A program made the position numbers and the translations under genes. Of a stretch of DNA of 64,000 nt, positions 9,561 to 18,809 are shown piece after piece (the stretch's first letter is position 1; the number at the start of each line of letters is the position of its first letter). A model generated the notes under the pieces. The model was not told the origin of the DNA, searched no databases, and saw only the letters and a program-made list of their open reading frames with translations. The DNA lies in contig DEKJ01000017.1 in assembly GCA_002353825.1 (NCBI GenBank), forward strand, positions 76,287 through 140,286, written 5' to 3'. This stretch comes from Prevotella sp. UBA2725 (GTDB lineage Bacteria > Bacteroidota > Bacteroidia > Bacteroidales > Bacteroidaceae).

Positions 9561-11066
9561 TTACATACCCATGATATGGCTGATCATCGGACCGACAGCG
9601 TCATTGATGATGTTCTGAGCCCACAGCGGTGCAAGACCGAGACCTGCCACGCAGAAGATCAGACCACCGACAGCAATACGCTCATCCCATGTAGCATCCG
9701 TGAGCTTGAAATACTCCGGATTAGGTACCTTCTGATAGAGGATCTTACCCACAACACGGAGAATGTAGACAGCCGTGATAACGATAGAGGTACAAGCAAT
9801 GATGGTGCATGTACGATGGAACACATCAGCGTTCTGGAATGAACCAACGAAGATGTTCATCTCTGCCACGAAGCCGGAGAAACCAGGAAGACCGAGGTTA
9901 GCAAGACCGGCAACGACATAAGCCACAGAGAGGAACGGCATAATCTTCATCAAGCCACCGAGACGGCGAACGTCACGGGTACCGGTGCGGTGATAGATCA
10001 TACCGATGACAGCGAAGAAGAGGGCCGTCATCAGACCGTGAGAGAGCATCTGCAGGATAGCACCCGTGCAAGCGGTCTGAGTCATCATCAGCAGGGCGAA
10101 GAGCACCATACCGCAGTGAGAGACTGAAGAGTAAGCGTTGATATACTTAAGGTCAGTCTGAACGCAAGCAGAGAGAGCACCGTAAACCACAGAGATTGTA
10201 GTCAAGATGAGGAAGATCCAAGAGAGCTGCTGAGCAGCATCCGGAAGGAGGAACATAGCGATGCGGAAGCAACCGTAACCTCCGAGCTTCATCAGCACAC
10301 CGGCGTGAAGCATAGACACTGCCGTAGGCGCAGAAGCATGACCGTCAGGAGACCATGTGTGGAACGGGAAGAGGGCTCCAAGAACACCGAAACCAATGAA
10401 GATGAACGGGAAGAACACCTTCTGGATGCTTACGGGGATAGCGTGCAGTGTAGCGATCTGCATCACATCCATCGTATAAGTACCACTGAACTGACCATTG
10501 AAGAAGTAGATACCGAGGATACCAATGATGAGGAGTGCAGAACCACCCATCAGCATCAAGGTCAGCTTCATAGCTGAATACTCCTTAGGACCTGTTCCCC
10601 ATACACCAATAAGAAGGTACATAGGAATGAGGGCAACCTCATAGAACATGAACATCGTGAAGAGATCCTCCGAGATGAAGAATCCGAACACACCCGTTGA
10701 AAGGAGCGTGAACCAAAGGAAGTACTCCTTCTGCTGCGGATGCTGCTGCCAGGAAGCGAAGGTACCTGTGAAGACGATGATTGAAGAAAGCAGGATCATC
10801 ACCACAGCGATACCATCTACACCTGTGCGGTAGAAGATGTTCAACGGCTTGAACCAAGGAATGGCGTCGCCGAAGAGGAATGGATATTTCTCGGCCGGCA
10901 TGGTCTCGCGCGCTCCAACGAAGGCAAAGACCAGATAGATAGCCAGGGCGAGCAGAGCCGTTGAGCCCACAGCCATCACGATGCGAACCTGAGAGTCGTT
11001 CTTGGCGAGCCACAGGCAGAGGAGCATCAGAACCGGTATAATGACGAATAATGTTAGAAAAGTCAT
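9561..11066 (-). CDS. nuoM: NADH-quinone oxidoreductase subunit M
   Basis: This 501-residue polytopic complex I subunit is antiporter-like and takes part in proton pumping. The conserved core FVGFSFHTW-like region appears here as LGALFPFHTWSPDGHASAPTAVSMLHAGVLMKLG. The conserved Glu near the N-terminal helices (FYEVALIPMYLLIG) is present. It starts 23 bases after nuoL. Confidence 0.96.
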   Translation of the reverse strand: MTFLTLFVIIPVLMLLCLWLAKNDSQVRIVMAVGSTALLALAIYLVFAFVGARETMPAEKYPFLFGDAIPWFKPLNIFYRTGVDGIAVVMILLSSIIVFTGTFASWQQHPQQKEYFLWFTLLSTGVFGFFISEDLFTMFMFYEVALIPMYLLIGVWGTGPKEYSAMKLTLMLMGGSALLIIGILGIYFFNGQFSGTYTMDVMQIATLHAIPVSIQKVFFPFIFIGFGVLGALFPFHTWSPDGHASAPTAVSMLHAGVLMKLGGYGCFRIAMFLLPDAAQQLSWIFLILTTISVVYGALSACVQTDLKYINAYSSVSHCGMVLFALLMMTQTACTGAILQMLSHGLMTALFFAVIGMIYHRTGTRDVRRLGGLMKIMPFLSVAYVVAGLANLGLPGFSGFVAEMNIFVGSFQNADVFHRTCTIIACTSIVITAVYILRVVGKILYQKVPNPEYFKLTDATWDERIAVGGLIFCVAGLGLAPLWAQNIINDAVGPMISHIMGM

Positions 11067-11089
11067 CTTATATTATTTTTCAATATACA

Positions 11090-13054
11090 TTATAATATAC
11101 ATATGAGGATGAGAGTCAATGCCACTGAACCGGTAATGAACCAGACAGCATACTGACGCACGTCACCACTCTGCCAAGGACGGATAGCCTCGCCACCTTC
11201 CTGTGTAGCCCAAGCCGAGAAGTTGAACATGCCATCGATGACATGACGGTCGAACCAGGCGATAGGAATAGAGAAGCAACCGAAGACGATCTTATGGGTG
11301 AAGAACTGCCAAGCATCGTCGATATAGAAACGGTTGAGAGCAGCCTTGTGCAGACGCGGCATTGCTGCAGCGAGCTTGTCGGGCAGTGGGTTGTGCTTCG
11401 GAGCGTACATATAAGTAGCAAGCGCAAAACCAATCGTTGCTACGCACAGAGAGATCCATGCGGTAGGACCGAACTGGAAGTGCTGGAGTGCAATCTCCTC
11501 AGGATGACCATTGAGAGAGATGAAATGACCCATTGGAATCCAACCAGCTACAATAGAGATGAGCGAGAGGAACACCAGCGGACCCCACATGACGAAGGGA
11601 ACCTCAGCGGGCTTGCGGCGGTGCTCGGGATCCTGCTCATAGTAGCTGTCACCCCAGAAGATGACATAATAGAGACGGAACATATAGAAAGCGGTCATTC
11701 CACTGACGAGTGTCATGAACCAACCGAGATACGGAGAGAAATGGAAGCAAGCATCCACAATCTCATCCTTTGAGAAGAAACCAGCCAACGGCCAAAATCC
11801 ACTGATGGCGATGGTACCGATGAGGAAGCAGATGTTCGTGATCGGCATATACTTATGCAGACCACCCATATACTCCTTGAAGTTGGAGCCGATGATCACG
11901 ATGATAGCACCAGAGCAGAGGAAGAGGAGGGCCTTGAACATAGCGTGTGTGAAGAGGTGGAACATGGAAGCCATGTAACCAACACTACCCTCGCCTTCCA
12001 TCGATGTCACCACACCGAGAGCTACAAGCATGTAAGCGATCTGAGAAATAGTAGAGAAAGCCAGACCACGCTTGATATCACGCTGGCAGCAAGCCACAGC
12101 TGCTGCGTAGAAAGCAGTGAAGGCTGCGATATAAGCAATGTAATGCAGGGTATGAGGAGCATAAGCGACCCAGATAGGCATCAGAGAAGCCACCTGATAG
12201 ACACCGGCAACAACCATCGTAGCTGCGTGAATAAGGGCAGACACAGGCGTCGGGCCTTCCATAGCATCAGGGAGCCAGATGTGGAGCGGGAACATAGCAG
12301 ACTTACCGGCACCACCGATGAACATCAGGAAGAGGGAGGTCGGAAGGATCCACGCCGCACCAGGGAGCTCCGTCACCAGCTTCGGATCAGCCGAGAGGTC
12401 GTAGTTGAACGTACCTGTATAGAAGCTGTAGAAGAGGATACCGATGAGGAAGAAGAGGTCAGCGAAACGAGTGACGATGAATGCTTTCTTAGAAGCGTGC
12501 ACGGCTGCGTGCTTCGGATAGTAGAATCCGATGAGCAGATAAGAGCACACACCCACGAGCTCCCAGAAGAGATACATCTGGAAGATGTTCGTAGCCACAA
12601 CCAAGCCAAGCATGGACATGGTGAAGAGGCTCAGGAAAGCATAGAAACGCTGGAATCCTTTCTCATAACCTACAGCCTTGTAGTTCTCGTCGCGCTCAGC
12701 CATATAGCCAAAGCTATAGATATGAACCATGAACGAGACTGTGGTGATAACGATGAGCATCATCACAGAGATAGGCGTCAGACGGAAACCGATGTTGAAC
12801 GTCAGCAGGTCAGTGAACTTCAACCAAGTGAAGTTGAACACGGTCACGGTCGGATAAAGTCCCGTGGCAGCGTCTCTGCCCACTGCAAAGAAATATTCGT
12901 AAGCCGTGTAGAGACTCATGCACCACAGTACGCCAAGCACTGCAGTTCCTATGAATCCAGCCACGGGCTTCTTCATCTTCATACCGAGCAGTCCCAGGAC
13001 CAGGAAGCTCAGGAAAGGGAGAAGAAGTATCAAAAATGAATAACTGTATTCCAT
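11090..13054 (-). CDS. nuoL: NADH-quinone oxidoreductase subunit L
   Basis: This 654-residue subunit is the largest membrane subunit of complex I. It has antiporter-like helices and a C-terminal extension corresponding to the lateral helix that runs along the membrane arm. The conserved FPLHIWLPDAMEGPTPVSALIHAATMV segment and the YSFGYM motif are visible. It follows nuoK by seven bases. Confidence 0.96.
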   Translation of the reverse strand: MEYSYSFLILLLPFLSFLVLGLLGMKMKKPVAGFIGTAVLGVLWCMSLYTAYEYFFAVGRDAATGLYPTVTVFNFTWLKFTDLLTFNIGFRLTPISVMMLIVITTVSFMVHIYSFGYMAERDENYKAVGYEKGFQRFYAFLSLFTMSMLGLVVATNIFQMYLFWELVGVCSYLLIGFYYPKHAAVHASKKAFIVTRFADLFFLIGILFYSFYTGTFNYDLSADPKLVTELPGAAWILPTSLFLMFIGGAGKSAMFPLHIWLPDAMEGPTPVSALIHAATMVVAGVYQVASLMPIWVAYAPHTLHYIAYIAAFTAFYAAAVACCQRDIKRGLAFSTISQIAYMLVALGVVTSMEGEGSVGYMASMFHLFTHAMFKALLFLCSGAIIVIIGSNFKEYMGGLHKYMPITNICFLIGTIAISGFWPLAGFFSKDEIVDACFHFSPYLGWFMTLVSGMTAFYMFRLYYVIFWGDSYYEQDPEHRRKPAEVPFVMWGPLVFLSLISIVAGWIPMGHFISLNGHPEEIALQHFQFGPTAWISLCVATIGFALATYMYAPKHNPLPDKLAAAMPRLHKAALNRFYIDDAWQFFTHKIVFGCFSIPIAWFDRHVIDGMFNFSAWATQEGGEAIRPWQSGDVRQYAVWFITGSVALTLILICIL

Positions 13055-13061
13055 TACTTAA

Positions 13062-13370
13062 TTAGAATTTCATATTTTCAATACTGTTCACCTGGTCACT
13101 GTGATAGTTACGGTAAACATTAATAATGATAGCCAGAGCCACTGCCGTCTCAGCCGCACTCACACCGATGGAGAAAAGGGTGAAGAAAGCACCCTCCAGC
13201 TGACCGGGGAAAAGCAGACGGTTGAAGACTGCGAAGTTGAGGTCTACAGAGTTGAGGACAAGCTCAATAGAGATGAGCATAGCCACAAGGTTGCGGTGGG
13301 TTACGAAACCAAAGACACCGATGAAGAACAGCAACGTGCTGACTCCGAGGAATGCATAAACTGAAATCAT
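13062..13370 (-). CDS. nuoK: NADH-quinone oxidoreductase subunit K
   Basis: This 102-residue subunit has three transmembrane helices and the two conserved membrane Glu residues (LISIELVLNSVDLNF and SAAETAVALAIIINVYR). I place the start at 13370 (MISVYAFLGVS) because that ATG overlaps the nuoJ stop as ATGA and gives the usual NuoK length. A longer reading that begins 45 bases upstream, inside nuoJ, is unlikely. Confidence 0.95.
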   Translation of the reverse strand: MISVYAFLGVSTLLFFIGVFGFVTHRNLVAMLISIELVLNSVDLNFAVFNRLLFPGQLEGAFFTLFSIGVSAAETAVALAIIINVYRNYHSDQVNSIENMKF

Positions 13371-13888
13371 TTCTTGTCCTCCTTTCTTGCAATCATTACG
13401 CCACCGATGATACAAGCCAGCAGGAACACTGAGATGAACTCAAACGGAAGCACATAACCATATTTACCAGAGCTGACCATAGCCTGACCAACCTGCTTCA
13501 TAGGAACCTCTACATTAGCCACATCCATGGCAGCATTGATGAAGTGGTTCTTCACGAGAATAAGGCTCACGACAACAAGGCCGATGAGCGAAATGATCAG
13601 GCCCTGAGCGATGCGCACGCCCTTGAAACGAGCTACAAGGTTCTGAAGAGAACGCTTGGAGACAAGCTGGATGGCGAAGATATACATGATTGTGATACCA
13701 CCGGCATAGATGCTGACCTGAGCAGCACCGAGGAATGTGTAGTCAAGAATGAAATAGAATCCGGCAATGCCAAAGAGCACAAACAACAGCCATGTAGCTG
13801 CACGCATGATACTCTTCGTGCAAATGGACATAACAGCTGAGCCAAGTACGACCACAGCTAAAATACAGAACATTACTAATCTAGCCAT
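13367..13888 (-). CDS. nuoJ: NADH-quinone oxidoreductase subunit J
   Basis: This 173-residue membrane subunit has about five helices, including the conserved third-helix region (YAGGITIMYIFAIQLV) that carries the pi-bulge in other complexes. Its stop codon overlaps the nuoK start by four bases, which suggests translational coupling. It starts four bases after the nuoI stop. Confidence 0.95.
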   Translation of the reverse strand: MARLVMFCILAVVVLGSAVMSICTKSIMRAATWLLFVLFGIAGFYFILDYTFLGAAQVSIYAGGITIMYIFAIQLVSKRSLQNLVARFKGVRIAQGLIISLIGLVVVSLILVKNHFINAAMDVANVEVPMKQVGQAMVSSGKYGYVLPFEFISVFLLACIIGGVMIARKEDKK

Positions 13889-13892
13889 TATC

Positions 13893-14456
13893 TTACTTGG
13901 TTTTAGTGTTAAACTTACCGATTGTCAACGGAGCACCACCATCGATGAGGTTAGGCAGCGAGCCGCCCTGATAGACCTCCTTGTCGAGGTGTAGCACGAG
14001 CTTCTTACGGTCAAAGACAGCATTCTCGAAGTCGTTAACAAAATGAATAGCGTCAAAGTTGCAGGCATTGACACAGAGCTGGCAGAACATGCAGTCGCCG
14101 AGATCATACTGATAGTCGTCGAGCTTCTTTTTCTTTCTGCCGGTCTCCGGATCAGTCTCCATGTGCGCTGTGATTTTGATGGTGTCGTTAGGACAAGCCT
14201 TCTCACACATCGTGCAAGCGGTACACTTGTAATCACCGACCTTCAACCCACGCTTCACGGCCTGCGGGTCGTTGGGGTCTTCCACACGCTTGAACACGAG
14301 ACGTCCGCGATGACGCGCCGAGACATGCAGTGTGGTCTTGCGGTTCTCAGGATACTGCTCCGTCGACTTCGGTGTGAAGTATTCCTTCATCGTCACCTTC
14401 AAGCCGGTTGCCAAAGTCTTGGTAGCATCCTTGATACCTTTAAAATATTGTGACAT
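13893..14456 (-). CDS. nuoI: NADH-quinone oxidoreductase subunit I
   Basis: This 187-residue peripheral subunit carries two 4Fe-4S clusters (N6a and N6b) that pass electrons to NuoB. The motifs are CTACTMCEKACP and CMFCQLCVNACN. In the second motif the Pro that normally follows the last Cys is replaced by Asn. The N-terminal 40 residues should form the membrane-touching amphipathic helix. It lies 37 bases after nuoH. Confidence 0.95.
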   Translation of the reverse strand: MSQYFKGIKDATKTLATGLKVTMKEYFTPKSTEQYPENRKTTLHVSARHRGRLVFKRVEDPNDPQAVKRGLKVGDYKCTACTMCEKACPNDTIKITAHMETDPETGRKKKKLDDYQYDLGDCMFCQLCVNACNFDAIHFVNDFENAVFDRKKLVLHLDKEVYQGGSLPNLIDGGAPLTIGKFNTKTK

Positions 14457-14493
14457 AACCTAATAGGATTATCTTTTAATGTTGTTCTATGAA

Positions 14494-15579
14494 TTAAAGC
14501 GTCAAGCCGAGAGCCACGCAAGCTGTCATCACCGTAAGGGTCAGGAGCATGCAAGGCATGAGATACTTCCACTCGAGGGTCAGGATCTGATCGATACGCA
14601 GACGGGGGAAAGTCCAGCGAGCCCACATCAGCACCCAGATGACAAGCAGTGTCTTGCCGGCGAACCAGACGAAACCAGGAATATAGTTCATCACGGTGTC
14701 GAAGCCACTGATACCGATGTTCAGCGGTGCCCATCCTCCAAGGAAGATGGTAGCAGCGAGACCAGAGATGACGACGAGGTTCAGATACTCAGCAAGATAG
14801 AAGTAGCCGAAGCCCATACCACTGTATTCAGTGTGGTAACCGGCGGTCAGCTCACTCTCAGCCTCTGCCAAGTCGAACGGACCACGGTTGGCCTCGGCGT
14901 TACCTGCGACGAGGAACACGAGGAAAGCCACGATAGCAGGGATATGACCCTGAATGATGAGCCACTTCCACGGACCTGTCTGAGCACCGATGATATCGCT
15001 GAGCTGCATAGAGCCACAGAGAATGACGGCAGTCACCATGCACAGACCGAGAGAAATCTCATAAGAAATCATCTGAACGGCACCACGCATAGCGGAGACA
15101 ACAGAGTATTTGTTGTTTGAACCCCAACCGGAGAGAATCACACCAAGAACGCCGATAGACGAGATGGCGGTCACCATGAACACGCCGACATTGAAGTCGA
15201 GCACCACGGCACCTTTGTTCCAGGGAAGGAAGGAGAAGGTACCGACGGAAGCGATGATGGTGAGGAACGGAGCGAGGGTGTAAAGGAACTTATCGGAGCG
15301 GTCAACACCAAAGATCTCCTTGATGAGCATCTTCACCACGTCGGCAACGACCTGGAAGATACCCCACTTACCTACTCGCATAGGGCCAAGGCGGCACTGG
15401 AAGAAGGCACAGACCTTACGCTCAAAATAAATCATGAACATGGCGATGAGGGCGTAGAGCGTCAGCACGATAAGGCCCACAATCACACATTCTATCAAGA
15501 CGGCCCAAAAATTGCTCAAGCCACAAGTTTGACGGAGCAAAGCATCGAACCATTTTGTTACTACTGAAAAATCAAACAT
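14494..15579 (-). CDS. nuoH: NADH-quinone oxidoreductase subunit H
   Basis: This 361-residue subunit links the peripheral and membrane arms and forms part of the quinone site. It has about eight helices. The conserved ERKVCAFFQCRLGPMRVGKWGIFQ loop (50-75) and the acidic AEANRGPFDLAEAESELTAGYHTEYSGM loop are complete. It is preceded by an octamer repeat that begins at the nuoCD stop. Confidence 0.96.
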   Translation of the reverse strand: MFDFSVVTKWFDALLRQTCGLSNFWAVLIECVIVGLIVLTLYALIAMFMIYFERKVCAFFQCRLGPMRVGKWGIFQVVADVVKMLIKEIFGVDRSDKFLYTLAPFLTIIASVGTFSFLPWNKGAVVLDFNVGVFMVTAISSIGVLGVILSGWGSNNKYSVVSAMRGAVQMISYEISLGLCMVTAVILCGSMQLSDIIGAQTGPWKWLIIQGHIPAIVAFLVFLVAGNAEANRGPFDLAEAESELTAGYHTEYSGMGFGYFYLAEYLNLVVISGLAATIFLGGWAPLNIGISGFDTVMNYIPGFVWFAGKTLLVIWVLMWARWTFPRLRIDQILTLEWKYLMPCMLLTLTVMTACVALGLTL

Positions 15580-15584
15580 TTTTT

Positions 15585-15635
15585 CTTAGTTTTTGAGTTC
15601 TTGAGTTTCGAAACTCATTAACTTATTAACTCACT
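15585..15635 (-). repeat. Octamer repeat between nuoCD and nuoH
   Basis: Three 8-base units (AACTCATT, AACTTATT, AACTCACT; 15612-15635) end exactly at the nuoCD stop codon (15636). Nearby TTTTTGAGTTCTTGAG (15590-15605) can pair with them. This is the same arrangement as between nuoM and nuoN. Confidence 0.8.
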
Positions 15636-17210
15636 TTACCTATCCAAATCCGGTATAACGAAGTCGATGCTTGCACCTGTAGCGATGAGGTCGGCGATCT
15701 TCTGTCCGCGAAGCATCTTGTCGAAAGCTCCGGCAAGGGTCAGACCCATCGGGCGCATCTTTACGCGGTATGGGCTCTTGTCGCCACGGCTCTCAAGATA
15801 GACACCGAACTCACCAGCACCACCTTCCACAGAGAACCACCACTGGCCCTCCGGAAGCTTGATGATAGGCTTCTGCTTGATATAGAACTCACCCTCAGGA
15901 ATGTTGTCAATGAGCTGCTCGATGATGTCGAGGCTCTGATACATCTCCTTGATGTGGATCATATAACGCTCCATAGAGTCGGCACCCGTGCCCGTGATCT
16001 CCTTCCACTCTACCTTGTCGTAGAGATCGTAAGGATGATTCTTACGCACGTCGTTGTGCCAGCCGGCAGCGCGACCAGCAGGACCCGTGACACCATAGTT
16101 GATGCAGTCCTCAAGATTCATGTAGCCCACACCCTCAAGACGGTTGTGAGTAATGACATTGTCACCGAAGACATCAAGATATTCCTGGATCATCGGACGG
16201 AGATACTTGCAGAGCGTCTTCGTGTTCTGAACGAAGTTAGGATCAATATCATCCTGCAAGCCGCCGATGCGGTAATAGTTCTGGATAAGACGTCCACCCG
16301 TTGTCTCCTCCATGACGTTGAGCACATGCTCACGGTCACGCATACAATAAAGGAAGGCTGTCAGTGCGGAGAGGTCCTGCGCACAGGTACCGAGGAACAA
16401 CAAGTGGTTGTCGATACGCTGAAGCTCATCCATGATCGTACGGATATAACGGATACGGTCAGAGAGCTCCACGCCGAGGGCTTCCTCAATGACTCCTACG
16501 AGTGCATGGCGATGGTGCATGGCGCAGAGATAGTTCAGACGGTCGGTCAGAGCGAGGGTCTGAGGATAAGTCATGCTCTCCATCATCTTCTCCATGCCGC
16601 GATGGATATAGCCGAGGTGCGGATAGACGTGCTTGATAGTCTCACCATTGACCACTGTGCGCAGACGAAGCACACCGTGGGTTGACGGGTGGTTAGGACC
16701 GAAGTTGATGACGAAATCGTCATCGCCGAGCAAGCGGTGCTTGGTCTCTGTCAAATGACCATATTTGTCGAGGCCATACTCTGTTGTCCAGTCGGTCTCC
16801 GGCTCATCCGTCATCGGGAACTGGTTAGCCTCAGGGCTCATGTCGAAGTCCTTGCGCAGCGGATAGCCTACAAAATCATTGCGCATGAAGAGACGGCGCA
16901 TATCGGGATGACCGAGGAACTTGATGCCGAGGAAGTCGAAGACCTCACGCTCAAGCAGGTCAGCATCATGCCACAGACTGATGACAGAAGGCAACACATA
17001 GTTGTCACCGTCAACGACTTTGGCAATCTGCTTCACCGAGACACGCTCGTGGCTCTGTGTGTTCTCAAGAATGTAAATACAGCCGAGGCCTTCCTCACCG
17101 AAGTCCTCACCAACGATCGTCACCAGGAAATCGAAATGCTGCTCATTCTTCAACTTTGCCATCTCTGCGGCAAAGTTGTCAAAACCGAATTCTTTATTCT
17201 CTAATTTCAT
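15636..17210 (-). CDS. nuoCD: NADH-quinone oxidoreductase fused subunits C and D
   Basis: This 524-residue fusion has a NuoC 30-kDa domain (about residues 1-130, with SLWHDADLLEREVFDFLGIKF) joined to a NuoD 49-kDa domain (about 145-524). NuoD shapes the quinone pocket; its NFGPNHPSTHGVLRL segment and C-terminal DFVIPDLDR are typical. The fusion is known from enterobacteria and from Bacteroidetes. It starts nine bases after the nuoB stop. Confidence 0.96.
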   Translation of the reverse strand: MKLENKEFGFDNFAAEMAKLKNEQHFDFLVTIVGEDFGEEGLGCIYILENTQSHERVSVKQIAKVVDGDNYVLPSVISLWHDADLLEREVFDFLGIKFLGHPDMRRLFMRNDFVGYPLRKDFDMSPEANQFPMTDEPETDWTTEYGLDKYGHLTETKHRLLGDDDFVINFGPNHPSTHGVLRLRTVVNGETIKHVYPHLGYIHRGMEKMMESMTYPQTLALTDRLNYLCAMHHRHALVGVIEEALGVELSDRIRYIRTIMDELQRIDNHLLFLGTCAQDLSALTAFLYCMRDREHVLNVMEETTGGRLIQNYYRIGGLQDDIDPNFVQNTKTLCKYLRPMIQEYLDVFGDNVITHNRLEGVGYMNLEDCINYGVTGPAGRAAGWHNDVRKNHPYDLYDKVEWKEITGTGADSMERYMIHIKEMYQSLDIIEQLIDNIPEGEFYIKQKPIIKLPEGQWWFSVEGGAGEFGVYLESRGDKSPYRVKMRPMGLTLAGAFDKMLRGQKIADLIATGASIDFVIPDLDR

Positions 17211-17219
17211 TTCGACTCC

Positions 17220-17987
17220 TTATTTATCATTAACTTTGAACTGCTCACCTTCCTTCTCGAGCTGATCGAGCTCTCTGCCGAGTGCCTCGACCTCTTCCTT
17301 GTTAGGCGAAGCTGAGATGATGATCGGTTCTTTCTCACCGATCTTAGCACCCGAGAGGTTCTCGTTGCTGATACCATGAAGGCCACCGAGACCCATGCTG
17401 ATGCCTTTCTCGTCGCTGTTCATCTTGTGGTTGGCACCACCGAAGAACTTCTCCACCTTTACCTTACGCTGCAACTGCATCATACCGTAAAGGATTGCTT
17501 CCGGACGCGGAGGGCAACCAGGGATATAGACATCCACAGGCACGATCTGATCGATACCGCGAACGACACTGTAGCTCTTCTTGAAAGGTCCACCGGAGAT
17601 GGTGCAACCACCGACAGCCACAACATACTTAGGCTCAGCCATCTCATCGTACAGACGCTTGAAGACCGGAGCCATCTTGTTCGTGATTGTACCGGCACAC
17701 ATGATAAGGTCGGCCTGACGGGCAGAGTTACGCGTCACCTCGAAGCCGAAGCGAGAGAAGTCGTAACGAGCACAGCCGACAGCCATGAACTCAATACCAC
17801 AGCAGCTCGTACCGAAAGTCAGTGACCAAAGAGAGTTACTACGGCCCCAGTTGATCATCTGATCGAGGGAGCCCAGCACCACGTTCACACCGCCATCATT
17901 GAGCTCTGAAGCGATGTTCTCGAGCGTGTCATTGTCCTTAAACTCGTTGTAAGGAATGCTCTTGATACTTGGTTTTCTTACCTCCAT
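17220..17987 (-). CDS. nuoB: NADH-quinone oxidoreductase subunit B
   Basis: This 255-residue subunit holds cluster N2, the last Fe-S cluster before quinone. The four ligands are seen in TSCCGIEFM, a Cys in the GGCTISGG segment and IPGCPPRPE. I choose the ATG at 17987 (MEVRKPSIKSIPYNEF), which overlaps the nuoA stop by 10 bases; a start further upstream would run inside nuoA. The C-terminal tail of about 60 residues (Glu- and Lys-rich) is longer than in E. coli NuoB. Confidence 0.95.
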   Translation of the reverse strand: MEVRKPSIKSIPYNEFKDNDTLENIASELNDGGVNVVLGSLDQMINWGRSNSLWSLTFGTSCCGIEFMAVGCARYDFSRFGFEVTRNSARQADLIMCAGTITNKMAPVFKRLYDEMAEPKYVVAVGGCTISGGPFKKSYSVVRGIDQIVPVDVYIPGCPPRPEAILYGMMQLQRKVKVEKFFGGANHKMNSDEKGISMGLGGLHGISNENLSGAKIGEKEPIIISASPNKEEVEALGRELDQLEKEGEQFKVNDK

Positions 17988-18328
17988 TCCAACGCTCCTT
18001 TCCGCCAGGCATAAGCCAAGCCTAAAACCAACACTACGAGGAAGAACCCGATGCTCACGAGAGCCATGCTGCCGAAATCCTTCACCACGACGGCCCAAGG
18101 ATAGAGGAACACTGTCTCAATGTCGAAAATCAGGAAAAGGATGGCAAAGAGATAGTAACCGGCATGGAGCGGCATCCAGCTGCTGCCACGCGTGGGAATA
18201 CCACACTCAAAGGGCTCACCCTTCACCGGATTGTACGACCGAGGACCTATCAGCTTGGCGATGACATAAGCACCCACCACCAATGTGATAGCCGTCAGCA
18301 ACACGGTGACTAACAAAGTGAAATTCAT
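17978..18328 (-). CDS. nuoA: NADH-quinone oxidoreductase subunit A
   Basis: This 116-residue subunit with three transmembrane helices is the first gene of the nuo operon. The conserved KGEPFECGIPTRG segment (the Cys loop near the quinone site) and the acidic FLIFDIETVFLYPWA helix are present. No nuoE, nuoF or nuoG lies in this operon, so the complex would lack the NADH-binding module and must take electrons from another donor. Confidence 0.95.
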   Translation of the reverse strand: MNFTLLVTVLLTAITLVVGAYVIAKLIGPRSYNPVKGEPFECGIPTRGSSWMPLHAGYYLFAILFLIFDIETVFLYPWAVVVKDFGSMALVSIGFFLVVLVLGLAYAWRKGALEWR

Positions 18329-18395
18329 AAAGTTTATAACGTTATATTGATGTTAACTAAAGATATATCTTTCATCGGCTAACCGATAGCCGCTG

Positions 18396-18403
18396 CAAAG
18401 GTA
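18396..18403 (-). promoter_or_regulatory. -7 element of the nuo operon promoter
   Basis: TACCTTTG on the minus strand fits the Bacteroidetes -7 consensus. The -33 position reads TATA rather than TTTG. A 5-base dyad (ATCGG-TTAG-CCGAT) follows near the predicted start of the transcript. The ATG of nuoA is 68 bases downstream. Confidence 0.6.
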
Positions 18404-18517
18404 CTCAATAATTCTCTAACATTATAATTTTTTAGGGAAAAAGTGCTATATAGAGTTGGCAACATTATATGCTGACGGTATTGCTGGGTGTGGCCCTCAT
18501 GGTGGATTCTTGGGAAC

Positions 18518-18776
18518 AACCTCGGAGAGGTTGAACATGGTTAGCCCCACGTGAGGCGTAGCCGAAACGTGGGGTTTAGAAACGAACCTAATAACTGAAC
18601 GGCCGGCCTCGAAGAGGGCGAACCTCAGATAGGGTGTAGATGACAATAAATCAGCGCCCTAACCATGTTCGCCCTCTTCGAGGCCGGATTTCAACAAACC
18701 ATGCCGGATCAGAAACCCCAGGTTGCGTCGCTGCGCTCCTTACCTGGGCTAACCATGTTGGACCTCTCCGAGGTCC
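18518..18776. repeat. Large nested palindromic element, copy 1
   Basis: The outer arms read CCTCGGAGAGGTT...CATGGTTAGCCC on the left, and the reverse complement on the right (GGGCTAACCATGTTGGACCTCTCCGAGG). Inside lie a CCCCACGT/ACGTGGGG hairpin, a perfect 21-base inverted repeat (18603-18623 with 18667-18687) and a CCCAGGT/ACCTGGG hairpin. It fills most of the 480-base gap between nuoA and the GH2 gene. Related copies are at 21344-21637 and 54122-54391. Confidence 0.85.
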
Positions 18777-18787
18777 TGCGCATCCAC

Positions 18788-18809
18788 TTTGCAGGGGCCG
18801 CCCCTGCAA
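18788..18809 (-). repeat. Post-stop GC hairpin, copy 1
   Basis: The palindrome TTGCAGGGGC-G-GCCCCTGCAA lies immediately after the stop codon of the GH2 gene (stop at 18812-18810). The same GC word sits after the stop codons of ffh, trpE and ftsH. Confidence 0.75.

Noticed and set aside
13371..13415. Upstream start for nuoK adding 15 residues
   Set aside because: The added residues lie inside nuoJ and are not conserved; the ATGA overlap at 13370-13367 gives the normal protein.
17988..18098. Upstream start for nuoB adding 37 residues
   Set aside because: The extension is read from inside nuoA in another frame and looks non-coding; MEVRKPSIKSIP is the sensible start.
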